64,000 bases of DNA from Endozoicomonas sp. G2_1 (GTDB taxonomy: Bacteria; Pseudomonadota; Gammaproteobacteria; Enterobacterales; Alteromonadaceae), in assembly GCF_017744155.1 (NCBI RefSeq), contig NZ_JAGHQT010000002.1, positions 248,001 to 312,000 of the forward strand, written 5' to 3'. Positions 1 to 8,074 of the stretch are shown one piece after another (position 1 is the first letter of the stretch; each line of letters begins with the position of its first letter). The notes beneath the pieces are model-generated. The model saw only the letters and a list, made by a program, of their open reading frames with translations, ran no database searches and was not told the DNA's origin. The translations under genes and the position numbers were made by a program.

Positions 1-714
1 CTAATCCTACGTGGTGTAGCCTTTGACTTTAGAACTAAAGCGGCTAGTAAGAACAAACGCACTTGGGATTTGGCATTCAAAGCGGGCAGTTTACTCGCTA
101 CCTTGATGCAAGGCTATATGCTCGGACGCTACGTGTTGGGTTTTGAGACGGGCGTGACCAGCTACCTTTTTGCTGTGTTAAGTGCCGTCTGCGTTACCGC
201 GGGTTATTGTTTTATTGGCAGTGCTTGGTTAGTGATGAAAACCACCGGGCAGTTACAACAAAAAGCGGCCAAATGGTGTAGTAACAGCGCTTGGCTCACC
301 GTGATTGGTATTATTGCTATTTCAATCACCAACGTATTACTTAGCCCCGAAATTTTTCAAAAGTGGCTAGGTGTACCGCAAGTGTTGGTGCTCGCCCCTA
401 TTCCACTACTGCTGGCATTTTTGTTTTTTACTTGTATTAAGTATTTACGCGCAGTACCAGTTGAAAATGACTATGGTTGTTGGTGGCCTTTTGCAAGTAC
501 CTGTCTGATTTTTGTGTTGTGCTTTTTAGGACTTGCCTATAGCTACTTCCCCTACGTAGTGTTGAATCAGCTCACCATTTGGCAGGCGGCGAGTGCAAGA
601 GAGTCGTTGATGTTTATCTTTTACGGTGCTGCCATTGTATTGCCAACTATTTTGGCTTACACCGCGTTCTCGTATAAAGTATTTTGGGGTAAAGCCACTA
701 AACTCGATTATTAG
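1..714 (+). CDS. cydB: Cytochrome bd-type ubiquinol oxidase subunit II, 3' part
   Basis: The reading frame is open from the first base, so the start lies outside the window; 237 residues are visible. The first residues read LILRGVAFDFR, matching the LRGVAFEFR signature of subunit II of cytochrome bd / cyanide-insensitive quinol oxidases. The rest is strongly hydrophobic, with about six membrane segments. In the family, subunit II forms a heterodimer with the heme-bearing CydA in the inner membrane and reduces O2 with electrons from quinol. cydA is expected just upstream, off the edge. No CydX-like small ORF follows; a strong hairpin terminator lies 18 bp after the stop. The TTG at position 70 is internal and not a real start. 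Confidence 0.88.
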   Translation, partial: LILRGVAFDFRTKAASKNKRTWDLAFKAGSLLATLMQGYMLGRYVLGFETGVTSYLFAVLSAVCVTAGYCFIGSAWLVMKTTGQLQQKAAKWCSNSAWLTVIGIIAISITNVLLSPEIFQKWLGVPQVLVLAPIPLLLAFLFFTCIKYLRAVPVENDYGCWWPFASTCLIFVLCFLGLAYSYFPYVVLNQLTIWQAASARESLMFIFYGAAIVLPTILAYTAFSYKVFWGKATKLDY

Positions 715-732
715 TTCACACTAACAGAAACT

Positions 733-775
733 AAAAAGCCAGCGTCGATCTTTTAAATCTGCACTGGCTTTTTTT
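733..775 (+). terminator. Rho-independent terminator after cydB
   Basis: The arms AAAAAGCCAG and CTGGCTTTTT flank a loop of about 18 bases and run into a T stretch. It sits 18 bp after the cydB stop. The A-rich 5' side means it could also serve the minus-strand small gene that ends at 820. Confidence 0.8.
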
Positions 776-819
776 ATCAGTTCACAGGCTTGCTTAGCGT
801 GATAAGTAAATAACCAAAA

Positions 820-984
820 CTAGTTTTCATCAATGTGAAAAAAGCCTTGTTTAATTTTTTCTAATCGCTCGAGATGCTTATGGTGAGCGCGTAATGCTGC
901 AATAGCAAATGCGCCAACAATAGCAAATATCGGTATTAGTAATGATAACGTTGCAGGGTCCAATAACTCCTTCAACCAATCCAT
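820..984 (-). CDS. Small single-span membrane protein, 54 aa
   Basis: A 54-residue protein starting MDWLKELLDPATL. One hydrophobic segment (about residues 11-30) is followed by a basic amphipathic stretch (RAHHKHLERLEKIKQ) and an acidic end. I chose the ATG at 984 because AAGGAG lies six bases upstream; the frame continues further 5' but without a ribosome site. The layout, a short N-terminus, one TM and a charged cytoplasmic helix, resembles PspB-type phage-shock peptides, but no PspB motif is clear, so the function is unknown. It lies 98 bp downstream of rraB on the same strand and may be co-transcribed. Confidence 0.65.
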   Translation of the reverse strand: MDWLKELLDPATLSLLIPIFAIVGAFAIAALRAHHKHLERLEKIKQGFFHIDEN

Positions 985-1082
985 GTAGTACTCCTTGTTA
1001 CTCGATCTGTTTGCAACTGGTGATACCGGGATTATTTTACCCGGCATTGGTAGCAAATTATTCGTTCTGAAGAATATGACCG

Positions 1083-1451
1083 TTATTCTTCAAAATATGT
1101 TCCCCATCCATCGTAATCTATTTTTGTGCGGCTGGCTAATTCAAACATCACTTTTACTTCGTCAAAAATAACATCTTTATCTAATAGCTGGTCAGTGACA
1201 ATATCAAAGGCAAATACTTTTTCGCCCGTTTCTAATTCTGCCTCTTCTGGTTCTTCTACTTCATAACCCATTTTAAAGGCGATAACCGCTGCCTTTTCTA
1301 AGACATCAAAATCTTGGCAAGAAAAGTGATGTTCAATAACATGGTAAGCCTCATCGTTAGTGCCATCAGCAAGCAATTCATCCACTAAGGTATTGCTGTA
1401 ATCCATCCATTCTTGTAATTCTTCGTTTGTCATTTGTCTCAACTCACTCAT
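1083..1451 (-). CDS. rraB: Ribonuclease E inhibitor RraB
   Basis: 122 residues, very acidic, with the family hallmarks IEHHFSCQDFDVLEKAAV in the middle and YDGWGTYFEE at the C-terminus. RraB binds the C-terminal scaffold of RNase E in the cytoplasm and reduces mRNA decay by the degradosome. The E. coli protein is slightly longer because of an acidic tail that is missing here. The gene follows plsC with only 8 bp between stop and start, so the two are probably one transcript. Confidence 0.9.
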   Translation of the reverse strand: MSELRQMTNEELQEWMDYSNTLVDELLADGTNDEAYHVIEHHFSCQDFDVLEKAAVIAFKMGYEVEEPEEAELETGEKVFAFDIVTDQLLDKDVIFDEVKVMFELASRTKIDYDGWGTYFEE

Positions 1452-1459
1452 TTCAAATA

Positions 1460-2215
1460 CTAAGACTTGGGCTTGTATTCAGGATATGGAGAACCAGATT
1501 CTTCACTAATCTGATTAATTTTCTCCGACATAATTTGATAGGTTTGATCGGTAATCTCGCGAATTTGCTCTCGACCACCTTGCGGTACAGCAATCGGTGG
1601 CAAGAACTCAATAATGATTTTACCATTGTTCCAGCGGTTCAATTTTACTTTTCCGTGTAAATTGCTGATACAGATAGGCACTATTGGTACCTCAGCTTGC
1701 ATAGCTGTGCGAAAGGCGCCAGTTTTGTATGGCAACAATCCTTTACCGTTGCTGCGTGTGCCTTCTGGAAACAACCATACTGATAGGCCTTTTTGCTTTA
1801 TTTTTTCTGCCGTTGCCGCGATTGTTCCCATTGCCTTATTCTTGTTATTCCGGTCAATTAAAATATTGCCGGTTAACCAATACATTTGGCCAAAAAATGG
1901 GATCCACTTCAGGCTTTTTTTACCAACACTGACAGTTCTAGGCAAAACAGCACGGCTGACAGTAAATAAATCATAAGTATTTTGATGATTAGCAATATAA
2001 ACCACTGGGCCTAACTTGCGAATTTCATCTGGCACACGAAGCTCTATTTCTAAACCCAACAGCTTAGATGCCTGTGACAACCTCACTCCGAATATATGGA
2101 CATTATTTGGTTTAAACGGTCTAAATAAACAATAAATACAGGCAAAAACCGACAAAAAGACCAAATACAATACAACTAGAATGACACGAATAACTGCTAA
2201 CAATGTTGTTTCCAA
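1460..2215 (-). CDS. plsC: 1-acyl-sn-glycerol-3-phosphate acyltransferase (PlsC-type)
   Basis: 251 residues with an N-terminal membrane segment (about 5-31), then the acyltransferase motif NHQNTYD (residues 76-82, the HX4D catalytic pair H77/D82) and the substrate motif FPEGTRS (149-155). The family transfers an acyl chain to lysophosphatidic acid at the inner membrane to make phosphatidic acid for phospholipid synthesis. Length is typical of PlsC. It is the first gene of a minus-strand pair with rraB. The product of the gene at 5434 carries a second acyltransferase domain of the same superfamily, with a different probable role. Confidence 0.88.
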   Translation of the reverse strand: METTLLAVIRVILVVLYLVFLSVFACIYCLFRPFKPNNVHIFGVRLSQASKLLGLEIELRVPDEIRKLGPVVYIANHQNTYDLFTVSRAVLPRTVSVGKKSLKWIPFFGQMYWLTGNILIDRNNKNKAMGTIAATAEKIKQKGLSVWLFPEGTRSNGKGLLPYKTGAFRTAMQAEVPIVPICISNLHGKVKLNRWNNGKIIIEFLPPIAVPQGGREQIREITDQTYQIMSEKINQISEESGSPYPEYKPKS

Positions 2216-2352
2216 TTAAAACAAGGTTAAAAATAGCCGCGTATTATACACAATATGTGGTTTTGTTGTGGATCTTTATCGGCGGTTTTTTACTCAGCAT
2301 TGACTATAGTTAGAGCAATAGATAAGAGAAAATTTACACGACAGGAACGCCG

Positions 2353-2844
2353 ATGTCTTATAAAAACCAGCCGAGAAATATTGTCGAGTTTCGCTTTTTA
2401 GCAGAACCGACCGATGTCAATTTTGGTGGAAAAGTCCACGGTGGTATTGTCATGAAATGGATAGATCAAGCGTCTTATGCTTGTGCCGCACAATGGAGCA
2501 AACATTACTGTGTAACAGTTTCCGCCAATGCTATTCGGTTTATCAAGCCAATATTAGTAGGCCAACTCATCAGTGTTGAGGCGAGAATAGTTCACACCGG
2601 CAATACAAGTATGCATATATACGTAGTAGTGCGGGCTGGTGACCCAAAAGAACAAGAACGACAAGTGTGCAATCGCTGTTTCATTACCTTTATGGCGGTT
2701 GACGAAAATGGCAAGCCAACGAGAGTTGATCAATATATTGCTGAGTCTGGTGAAGACAAACAACTAGAACAAGTGGCAATTAATGGCAAAGAGTTCGCGA
2801 AAAAGCTCGATTTAGATTTTGAAACACTACTTGGTTGGAAGTAG
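2353..2844 (+). CDS. Hotdog-fold acyl-CoA thioesterase (YciA/BACH type)
   Basis: 163 residues, a single hotdog domain. VNFGGKVHGGIVMKWIDQAS near residues 22-41 is the usual active-site region of acyl-CoA hydrolases (G-x-VHGG-x-hydrophobic-x-WID), followed by NAIRFIKPILVGQLISVEA. Such enzymes cleave acyl-CoA to free acid and CoA in the cytoplasm. The exact substrate cannot be told from sequence. ATG at 2353 follows ACAGGAACGCCG, an acceptable ribosome site. It is divergent from plsC and stands alone. Confidence 0.8.
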   Translation: MSYKNQPRNIVEFRFLAEPTDVNFGGKVHGGIVMKWIDQASYACAAQWSKHYCVTVSANAIRFIKPILVGQLISVEARIVHTGNTSMHIYVVVRAGDPKEQERQVCNRCFITFMAVDENGKPTRVDQYIAESGEDKQLEQVAINGKEFAKKLDLDFETLLGWK

Positions 2845-2867
2845 TCTTGCTTTGCAATAAAGTATTA

Positions 2868-3518
2868 TCAAGACGGTTTCGTTATCGTTAATTTAATAGC
2901 CCCCTGTACAAGCAAATACTGAGCAATGTAGTAGGTAGTCATTATAATAAGAGCCTGTTGCTCAATTGGGGCTATAAATTTATCCCAAGCAATCAAGCTA
3001 TCCGACACCAAAAAGCTTAACGCTCCATAGCCAACTAGCCCGATTTGTTTACCAGCAAAACAAGCACTTAACGCCATTGCCGTCAGTACCATAATGTAAA
3101 TCAGTACCGGCCAACGCAATTCAGCCAGATTAGGCATCAGTAGCCAATACACGAATGCGGCACCAACTATAATTGACACAGCGACAATAACTTTAGACCA
3201 CGACCAATTGAACAAGCGCCAAAACAAGCTTTGATAGCAGATTTGGGCAATTAAAAAGGCCCCTAAGCCAAAAACAAAACTATGCTCAAAATTAAGGGCC
3301 AGTAGCACATCACCAAGCGCTGAAAAGACTAGCGCACCAACGATTGATAAATGAAGCTTTCCAGTATTTTGCCACCGATAAAACAACAGTAAAAACAAAA
3401 CGGGTAATGCTTTAAAAACAAATTGCAGACTATAAGGCTCAATGGTCAAACTGAGTAAATAGCCAACCGCAAGTAACCAAAATACTGCGGCCCCGTGCGC
3501 CGGATTTATTGACTTCAC
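2868..3518 (-). CDS. YhhN family membrane protein (lysoplasmalogenase-like)
   Basis: 216 residues with about seven or eight membrane helices. GALVFSALGDVLLAL and SFLVSDSLIAWDKF, each with an aspartate inside a helix, are typical of the YhhN/TMEM86 family. Eukaryotic and some bacterial members hydrolyse the vinyl-ether bond of lysoplasmalogens. Whether that holds here is unknown; the assignment is by family only. The gene is convergent with the thioesterase at 2353. Confidence 0.75.
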   Translation of the reverse strand: MKSINPAHGAAVFWLLAVGYLLSLTIEPYSLQFVFKALPVLFLLLFYRWQNTGKLHLSIVGALVFSALGDVLLALNFEHSFVFGLGAFLIAQICYQSLFWRLFNWSWSKVIVAVSIIVGAAFVYWLLMPNLAELRWPVLIYIMVLTAMALSACFAGKQIGLVGYGALSFLVSDSLIAWDKFIAPIEQQALIIMTTYYIAQYLLVQGAIKLTITKPS

Positions 3519-3648
3519 ACACTCACCTAAACAAGAGTAGATAATATCATTTCATCATCTAATCACAGCAAATGTAGCCAATCAAGCTTATTGCACAAAT
3601 GAACAATTATTGTAATTTAAAAACTAGAACAAATAGCGCCAGCAATCA

Positions 3649-4203
3649 TTATTTTAAATCACCAATAACGGCACGCGTTTTTTCTTCCAAGCTTGACAAG
3701 CCCGCTTTTTGACCAAGTGCTATCGCTTCTTGTTCAGTTACCTTGCCTTGTTGAAACGCATTAATTGCTAACAAAGCGCCAACTCGATTACCACTGGCAC
3801 AGTGTAAAACCACTTTACCGTCTTGTTCAGCCAGCGCCGCTGCTAACTTATTGGCATTTTCAAGACTAATACCAGCGCCGCCGCTAACCGGAATATGAAC
3901 GTACTTAATACCTAAACCTTCAACCACCTGCTGCTCATCAAAACCTTCGAATTCACCCTCGCCTCGAAGGTTAATAACTAACTTAACGTCGTTATCAGCA
4001 AGTTTTTTAAAATCGCTAATCATTGGTTGACCACCAGTAATAATTTGTTGATCAAACGCTTTCGCGTTGTACATAGACAGTTCTGACAAGTCTAGCTCAT
4101 TGCTAGCAATAGCCAAGTTAGTGGTTACCGCAAATAAAAATGCACTAAATAGATAAGCTAATTTGCGACTAGTCTTATGGTTAAAACGAATCAAAGCGTT
4201 CAT
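3649..4203 (-). CDS. Exported DUF442-type phosphatase-like protein of a sulfide-response operon
   Basis: 184 residues with an N-terminal signal peptide (hydrophobic residues 16-33, likely cut near AIA-S). The mature part has the signature HCASGNRVG (H134, C135, R140), the CX5R loop of dual-specificity/DUF442 phosphatase-like domains, which are often fused or linked to beta-lactamase-like persulfide dioxygenases. The partner dioxygenase domain is absent from this protein and from the window. The gene starts 25 bp after the rhodanese gene and is probably co-transcribed with it from the ArsR-controlled promoter. Actual substrate unknown; a role in sulfur handling is inferred from context. Confidence 0.7.
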   Translation of the reverse strand: MNALIRFNHKTSRKLAYLFSAFLFAVTTNLAIASNELDLSELSMYNAKAFDQQIITGGQPMISDFKKLADNDVKLVINLRGEGEFEGFDEQQVVEGLGIKYVHIPVSGGAGISLENANKLAAALAEQDGKVVLHCASGNRVGALLAINAFQQGKVTEQEAIALGQKAGLSSLEEKTRAVIGDLK

Positions 4204-4228
4204 ATAAGTTTCTCTTTATCTAAATAAT

Positions 4229-4738
4229 TTATTGAGTTCGTTTACCAAAGACCTGACAAACCTGGTTTAAATCACAACGGATCGCATAAACATTTTGATA
4301 GCCTAAAGCAACTAAACTCTGCGCTGCAACACGAGCGCGTAAACCTTTGGCACAGTGGGTGATAACGGGTAACGCTTTATCCTCAGGCAGTCGCTTATCT
4401 TGTTGAGTCAAGTCGCCTTTAGGAATATTAATGGTTGTTAGTGCCGCAAGAGTACTAAATTCTTTCGGTTCTCTAACGTCAATAACAACTGCCCCTTGTG
4501 CTGCTAAAATCTTTGCTTGCTCAGCGTCAATGGACTGAAAGCTCGGATTGTCGTCACTAAAGCCGAGCTTGTTTAACAAACCAAGCATAGGGCATAAATC
4601 AACGATGGCAGATAACACTAGTGCAAAGCCAACAAACCCGGCCAACCAAAGCCATAACTGGCTGTGTAATAATGTTAGCGTTATCGATAACAGAACCAAA
4701 CAGCCAATAATTAAACGAAAAACTCTTGTCGCACTCAC
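4229..4738 (-). CDS. Membrane-anchored rhodanese (DUF2892-rhodanese)
   Basis: 169 residues. Residues 1-60 look like a DUF2892 membrane unit: two helices ending in the DLCPMLGLLNKLGF motif. Residues about 65-165 are a rhodanese domain with DVREPKEF and the active-site loop HCAKGLR (C129). Rhodaneses carry persulfide sulfur on that cysteine. E. coli YgaP has the same two parts in the opposite order (rhodanese first). The gene is first in a minus-strand pair with the DUF442 protein and divergent from an ArsR regulator, the arrangement of ygaVP and BigR operons. Confidence 0.8.
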   Translation of the reverse strand: MSATRVFRLIIGCLVLLSITLTLLHSQLWLWLAGFVGFALVLSAIVDLCPMLGLLNKLGFSDDNPSFQSIDAEQAKILAAQGAVVIDVREPKEFSTLAALTTINIPKGDLTQQDKRLPEDKALPVITHCAKGLRARVAAQSLVALGYQNVYAIRCDLNQVCQVFGKRTQ

Positions 4739-4903
4739 ATTACACTCCGCTTTTATTACTCATTAAATAGTTTAGGCTCTAGGCCTTAAAACTGAGACCG
4801 TAAACTTGCACCTTGTAGTCTTGGTCTCTGTTTATATATTTTGGTCACAACTGCTCTAATTAATAGGATAAACACAGCTGCTACCACAAACATCAGAAAA
4901 CAC

Positions 4904-4950
4904 TAAATTAGCAAACCCTAATATTAAGTATATTAGGTTTTACTAATTTA
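4904..4950. promoter_or_regulatory. 20-bp inverted repeat, likely ArsR/BigR-type operator
   Basis: The left arm 4904-4923 and right arm 4931-4950 are reverse complements at 18 of 20 positions, with a 7-bp spacer. The core reads CCTAATA...TATTAGG. It lies in the AT-rich divergent region between the rhodanese gene and the ArsR gene. The right arm overlaps a plausible plus-strand promoter (TTTACT at 4939, TATAAA at 4960), so bound repressor would block both directions. Confidence 0.75.
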
Positions 4951-5005
4951 TATTGCAAGTATAAACTTGGCATTACTATTCCTAACTTATCGATTAAGCC
5001 GCACA

Positions 5006-5320
5006 GTGAATACTCTTAGTCCAGAACAATTAAGCGAAAATGCTCATCGCGTTGCCGAGATTTTAAAACAAATTGCCAACCCCAATCGCTTGATGATTTT
5101 ATGTGCACTTGCCCAACAAGAGCTGTCCGTTAGCCAACTCAATCAACAAATTGATTTATCTCAATCGGCGCTTTCGCAGCATTTGGCTAAGCTTCGAGAG
5201 CACGGTATTGTTTCGACCAGAAGAGCATCGCAAACCATTTATTACTGTGTTACCGAGCCAAGTATCAAAGTACTACTTGAAACCTTGTATCGAGAATTTT
5301 GCTCAGCTGCTGATCAATAA
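5006..5320 (+). CDS. ArsR-family regulator, BigR/SqrR/YgaV-like sulfide sensor
   Basis: 104 residues from the GTG at 5006. The TTG at 4967 falls at or before the inferred transcription start and is unlikely. It is a winged-helix protein with NPNRLMILCAL, the recognition helix SQSALSQHLAKLREHGIV, and a YYCVTEP wing. The two key cysteines are C33 (in ILC) and C99 (in EFC), 66 residues apart, the same spacing as the redox pair of BigR (42/108) and SqrR (41/107). Those regulators form a disulfide or polysulfide link with reactive sulfur and release DNA. Neighbours are a divergent rhodanese and a DUF442 protein, and the palindrome at 4904-4950 is the expected binding site. Confidence 0.82.
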   Translation: MNTLSPEQLSENAHRVAEILKQIANPNRLMILCALAQQELSVSQLNQQIDLSQSALSQHLAKLREHGIVSTRRASQTIYYCVTEPSIKVLLETLYREFCSAADQ

Positions 5321-5433
5321 TTTCTCGTTCAGTGAACGAAAAGTATAAAAACCAAGTTCTCTTGCATCGAGATAGGCATTGAGTTAAAACTCATTGATAG
5401 TTTTAACCACCAGTAAAAAGAACACACAATTTC

Positions 5434-7251
5434 ATGTCCAACGATATGGCAAATAAACCTGCCGCAGAAAAAATCAAGAGCGCTACCGCAAACAACACGG
5501 GCCTATCAATAAAAAACGTGACGCCAAAACAAGGCTTACTGAGGGCTGTCCATTGGTTAGCGCCTGTTATTGATCGGGTAACGGGGCTTAAACAGCTCGA
5601 TAAACTGTACCGTAAACATCAATTTCACGGACTAGAAAAGGGACCATTCACCGAGCGATTTCTCGAAGCATTTGAACTAGAGCTAAAAACATCAGACGCG
5701 GAGCTTGCTCTGATACCAAAATCAGGAGCTGCCATTGTTGTTGCCAACCACCCTTTTGGTGGTGTTGAAGGTGTCGCGTTAGCTAACGTTTTGAACAAGT
5801 TACGCCCTGATGTTCAGATTATGGCGAACCGCGGCCTGTCAATATTTCCCGGTCTCGCACCGTTTTTTATTTTTACTAACCCGCTAAAAACCAATGCCGA
5901 TGGCAATAGCCAATCGTTAAAGGCTTGTTTAAAACATCTCAAAAAAGGCGGCTTATTGGTCTTGTTCCCTGCAGGTCGCGTCAGCTACCCTGCAGATAAA
6001 GAGAGCCCAGTCACCGATCATAAGTGGCACCGCATGGTGGCAATGTTAGCGAAAAAAGTGCAGTGCCCTATTGTCCCAGTCCATATTTCTGGCCAAAATC
6101 GCGATATTTTTTATCAACTTGGCCTTGTTTACTATCGTTTTCGCTTATTGATGTTGATTCGAGAAATGATCAACAGCAAAGGCAAGCAAATTCCCATTAG
6201 CATCGGCAAACCTATTAGTACTATGACTCATAAAGCCCTAACCAATAAATCAGACCAACAGATTACCGACCTGTCTCGCTTGCTTACCTATTTACAAGCA
6301 CCTGAACTAAAAACCCAATGGTCTGAACGCGTTAACCCAGTAATGCAGCCGTTGGCACCATCAATTGAAGCAACAATACTCACCGAGGAAATTGAGCAAC
6401 TAGCAAGTTCGCAAAAGCTCAGCAGCTACAAGAACCTCAGTGTCTACTTTGCAATGCGCTCGCAAGCACCCAATGTGATTGAAGAAATTAGACGCTTGCG
6501 GGAAGAAAACTTCCGTCTGGTTGATGAAGGCAGCGGTACGCCAAAAGACGGCGATGATTTCGACGACACCTATACCCACTTGTTTATTTACGATCACGAC
6601 GCCGAAAAAATTGTCGGCGCATATCGCATGGGTCAAACCGATAACTTGCTTGAACAGTCAGGTCAAAGCGGTATTTACCTAACCAATATGTTTAATTTCG
6701 ATACTGACTTTGTTAATCAGCAAGCACCTTGCTTGGAAATGGGTCGTTCATTCTTAATCGCCGAACAGCAAAAAAGCTTCCATGGCTTATTACTCTTGTT
6801 TAAAGGCATTGGCGCATTTGTTAAGCAATTCCCTCGCTACCGCACCTTGTATGGTACAGTGTCGTTGAGCACACAATACCAACCGTTGAGCGTAATGCTG
6901 ATTGAACAGTTTATGGTAAAAGCCGAAAACCGAGTCGCGGTCTCAGCTAAAAAAGCATTTGCACACCCTGTCCCGCCAGAATTAAGTAACTATTTAGCAC
7001 AATACGGCAGTGATATTGATGTTTTAGACTGGCTGATCAGCCAAATTGAACCCGATGGCAAAGGCGTGCCAGTATTAGTAAAGCAATACCATCAACTCGG
7101 CGCCAATTTCCACTGTGTTGCTATTGACCCCAACTTTGCCAATACTCCGGGTTTGTTATTGAGTGTTCACTTACCCAATACTGCAGAAAAACTGCTTAAA
7201 CTATATTTAGGCAAAAACTATCGTGACTACCTTGATTACAACGGACAGTAA
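5434..7251 (+). CDS. olsF: OlsF-like bifunctional acyltransferase (ornithine lipid synthesis)
   Basis: 605 residues in two parts. The N-terminal half has a PlsC-like O-acyltransferase domain with NHPFGGVEG (H106...E112) and FPAGRVSYP as the second motif. The C-terminal part (from about residue 310) resembles the OlsB/GNAT-type N-acyltransferase, with GAYRMG and CLEMGRSFLIAEQQ. OlsF proteins of Serratia and Flavobacterium have this fused order and make ornithine lipids: N-acylation of ornithine with a hydroxyacyl group, then O-acylation. These are phosphorus-free membrane lipids. The gene stands alone with a bidirectional terminator behind it. The product could also use another amino acid head group. 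Confidence 0.75.
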   Translation: MSNDMANKPAAEKIKSATANNTGLSIKNVTPKQGLLRAVHWLAPVIDRVTGLKQLDKLYRKHQFHGLEKGPFTERFLEAFELELKTSDAELALIPKSGAAIVVANHPFGGVEGVALANVLNKLRPDVQIMANRGLSIFPGLAPFFIFTNPLKTNADGNSQSLKACLKHLKKGGLLVLFPAGRVSYPADKESPVTDHKWHRMVAMLAKKVQCPIVPVHISGQNRDIFYQLGLVYYRFRLLMLIREMINSKGKQIPISIGKPISTMTHKALTNKSDQQITDLSRLLTYLQAPELKTQWSERVNPVMQPLAPSIEATILTEEIEQLASSQKLSSYKNLSVYFAMRSQAPNVIEEIRRLREENFRLVDEGSGTPKDGDDFDDTYTHLFIYDHDAEKIVGAYRMGQTDNLLEQSGQSGIYLTNMFNFDTDFVNQQAPCLEMGRSFLIAEQQKSFHGLLLLFKGIGAFVKQFPRYRTLYGTVSLSTQYQPLSVMLIEQFMVKAENRVAVSAKKAFAHPVPPELSNYLAQYGSDIDVLDWLISQIEPDGKGVPVLVKQYHQLGANFHCVAIDPNFANTPGLLLSVHLPNTAEKLLKLYLGKNYRDYLDYNGQ

Positions 7252-7263
7252 AACAGAGACAAA

Positions 7264-7303
7264 AAATAAGAGGTTTCACCACAAGGAGAAACCTCTTATT
7301 TTA
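7264..7303. terminator. Bidirectional terminator
   Basis: The perfect arms AAATAAGAGGTTTC and GAAACCTCTTATTT (7264-7277 and 7288-7301) enclose a 10-base loop. It lies between two convergent genes (OlsF-like, NRDE) and has A/T tracts on both sides, so it can stop both. Confidence 0.85.
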
Positions 7304-7324
7304 TTAAAACGTTAAACCGGAAAA

Positions 7325-8062
7325 CTAAAAGCTGACTTTAGTTTGGCATTCTGGTGAAGTTAAACTATGACAAGGACTGCCCTGATAATAATTGAACTGC
7401 TGTTGATGCTCATTTAACGTTCTATTGACCGCTAAGTGGCAAAAACTCACCGAACAAGCATCTTCTCGATGCATACACACTGAATAAGCGCTTCGCTCTG
7501 GCAAATGACTGGCGTGATAAGCGATGAAGTCATTGGTGGTTTTTGGCGACAACTCCTCGAAAGTACGATATCTCGCGGCACTGACTTCAGGAAAATTAAA
7601 GCCCGAAGACGTCATTGGGCTTACGGCAATACTTTTAGTAAAATTTTCTCCGTCCCAATCAAATTGCATGACATTGCCATTCGTTTCACTGAGATCGTCG
7701 GGAAAATAACACAAAACAAATGGCGCAAAACGCTGCAGTGGTAATTCAGCAACCAACTCATCAATTGTTATTGCTGATTCACTTGTCAGTTTTTTCAATA
7801 AACTGACAATAATTTGTCCACGACTAATCGGATTTTCTGGTGTATGTAACACTTGCGCTTGATAATTGTTTAACAAACACAAGCTCGCACCTGTTTGAGC
7901 AAGCGCTATCCAAGTACCGCCACCTTGAGGGTCTATTGGTAAAGCAGCCTCTAATGCTTGATCAAAAGCTGCAGGAATGGCTAATTGACGAGAGCGCTGT
8001 TCATCGCGATTAAAAAAGAGCTGGTAGCCGTTAGGCTCCAGTCGCCATGTTAAAGTACACAC
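7325..8062 (-). CDS. NRDE family protein (TANGO2-like)
   Basis: 245 residues beginning MCTLTWRL with FNRDEQRSR near residue 17, the defining N-terminal Cys and NRDE motif of the DUF833/TANGO2 family. Further family marks are GGGTWIAL and NNYQ. The N-terminal cysteine suggests an Ntn-hydrolase-like fold, but the bacterial biochemical role is not settled. It ends against the bidirectional terminator and follows the DinB-like gene by 12 bp, so the two are probably one transcript. Confidence 0.8.
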   Translation of the reverse strand: MCTLTWRLEPNGYQLFFNRDEQRSRQLAIPAAFDQALEAALPIDPQGGGTWIALAQTGASLCLLNNYQAQVLHTPENPISRGQIIVSLLKKLTSESAITIDELVAELPLQRFAPFVLCYFPDDLSETNGNVMQFDWDGENFTKSIAVSPMTSSGFNFPEVSAARYRTFEELSPKTTNDFIAYHASHLPERSAYSVCMHREDACSVSFCHLAVNRTLNEHQQQFNYYQGSPCHSLTSPECQTKVSF

Positions 8063-8074
8063 AATGAGTGATAA

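Noticed and set aside
4967-5005. N-terminal extension of the ArsR regulator from TTG
   Set aside because: The TTG lies at or before the inferred transcription start (TATAAA at 4960) and has no ribosome site; the extra 13 residues are not family-like.
5326-5345. Hairpin CGTTCAGTGAACG after the ArsR gene
   Set aside because: The palindrome has almost no loop and is not followed by a T run, so it is not called a terminator.
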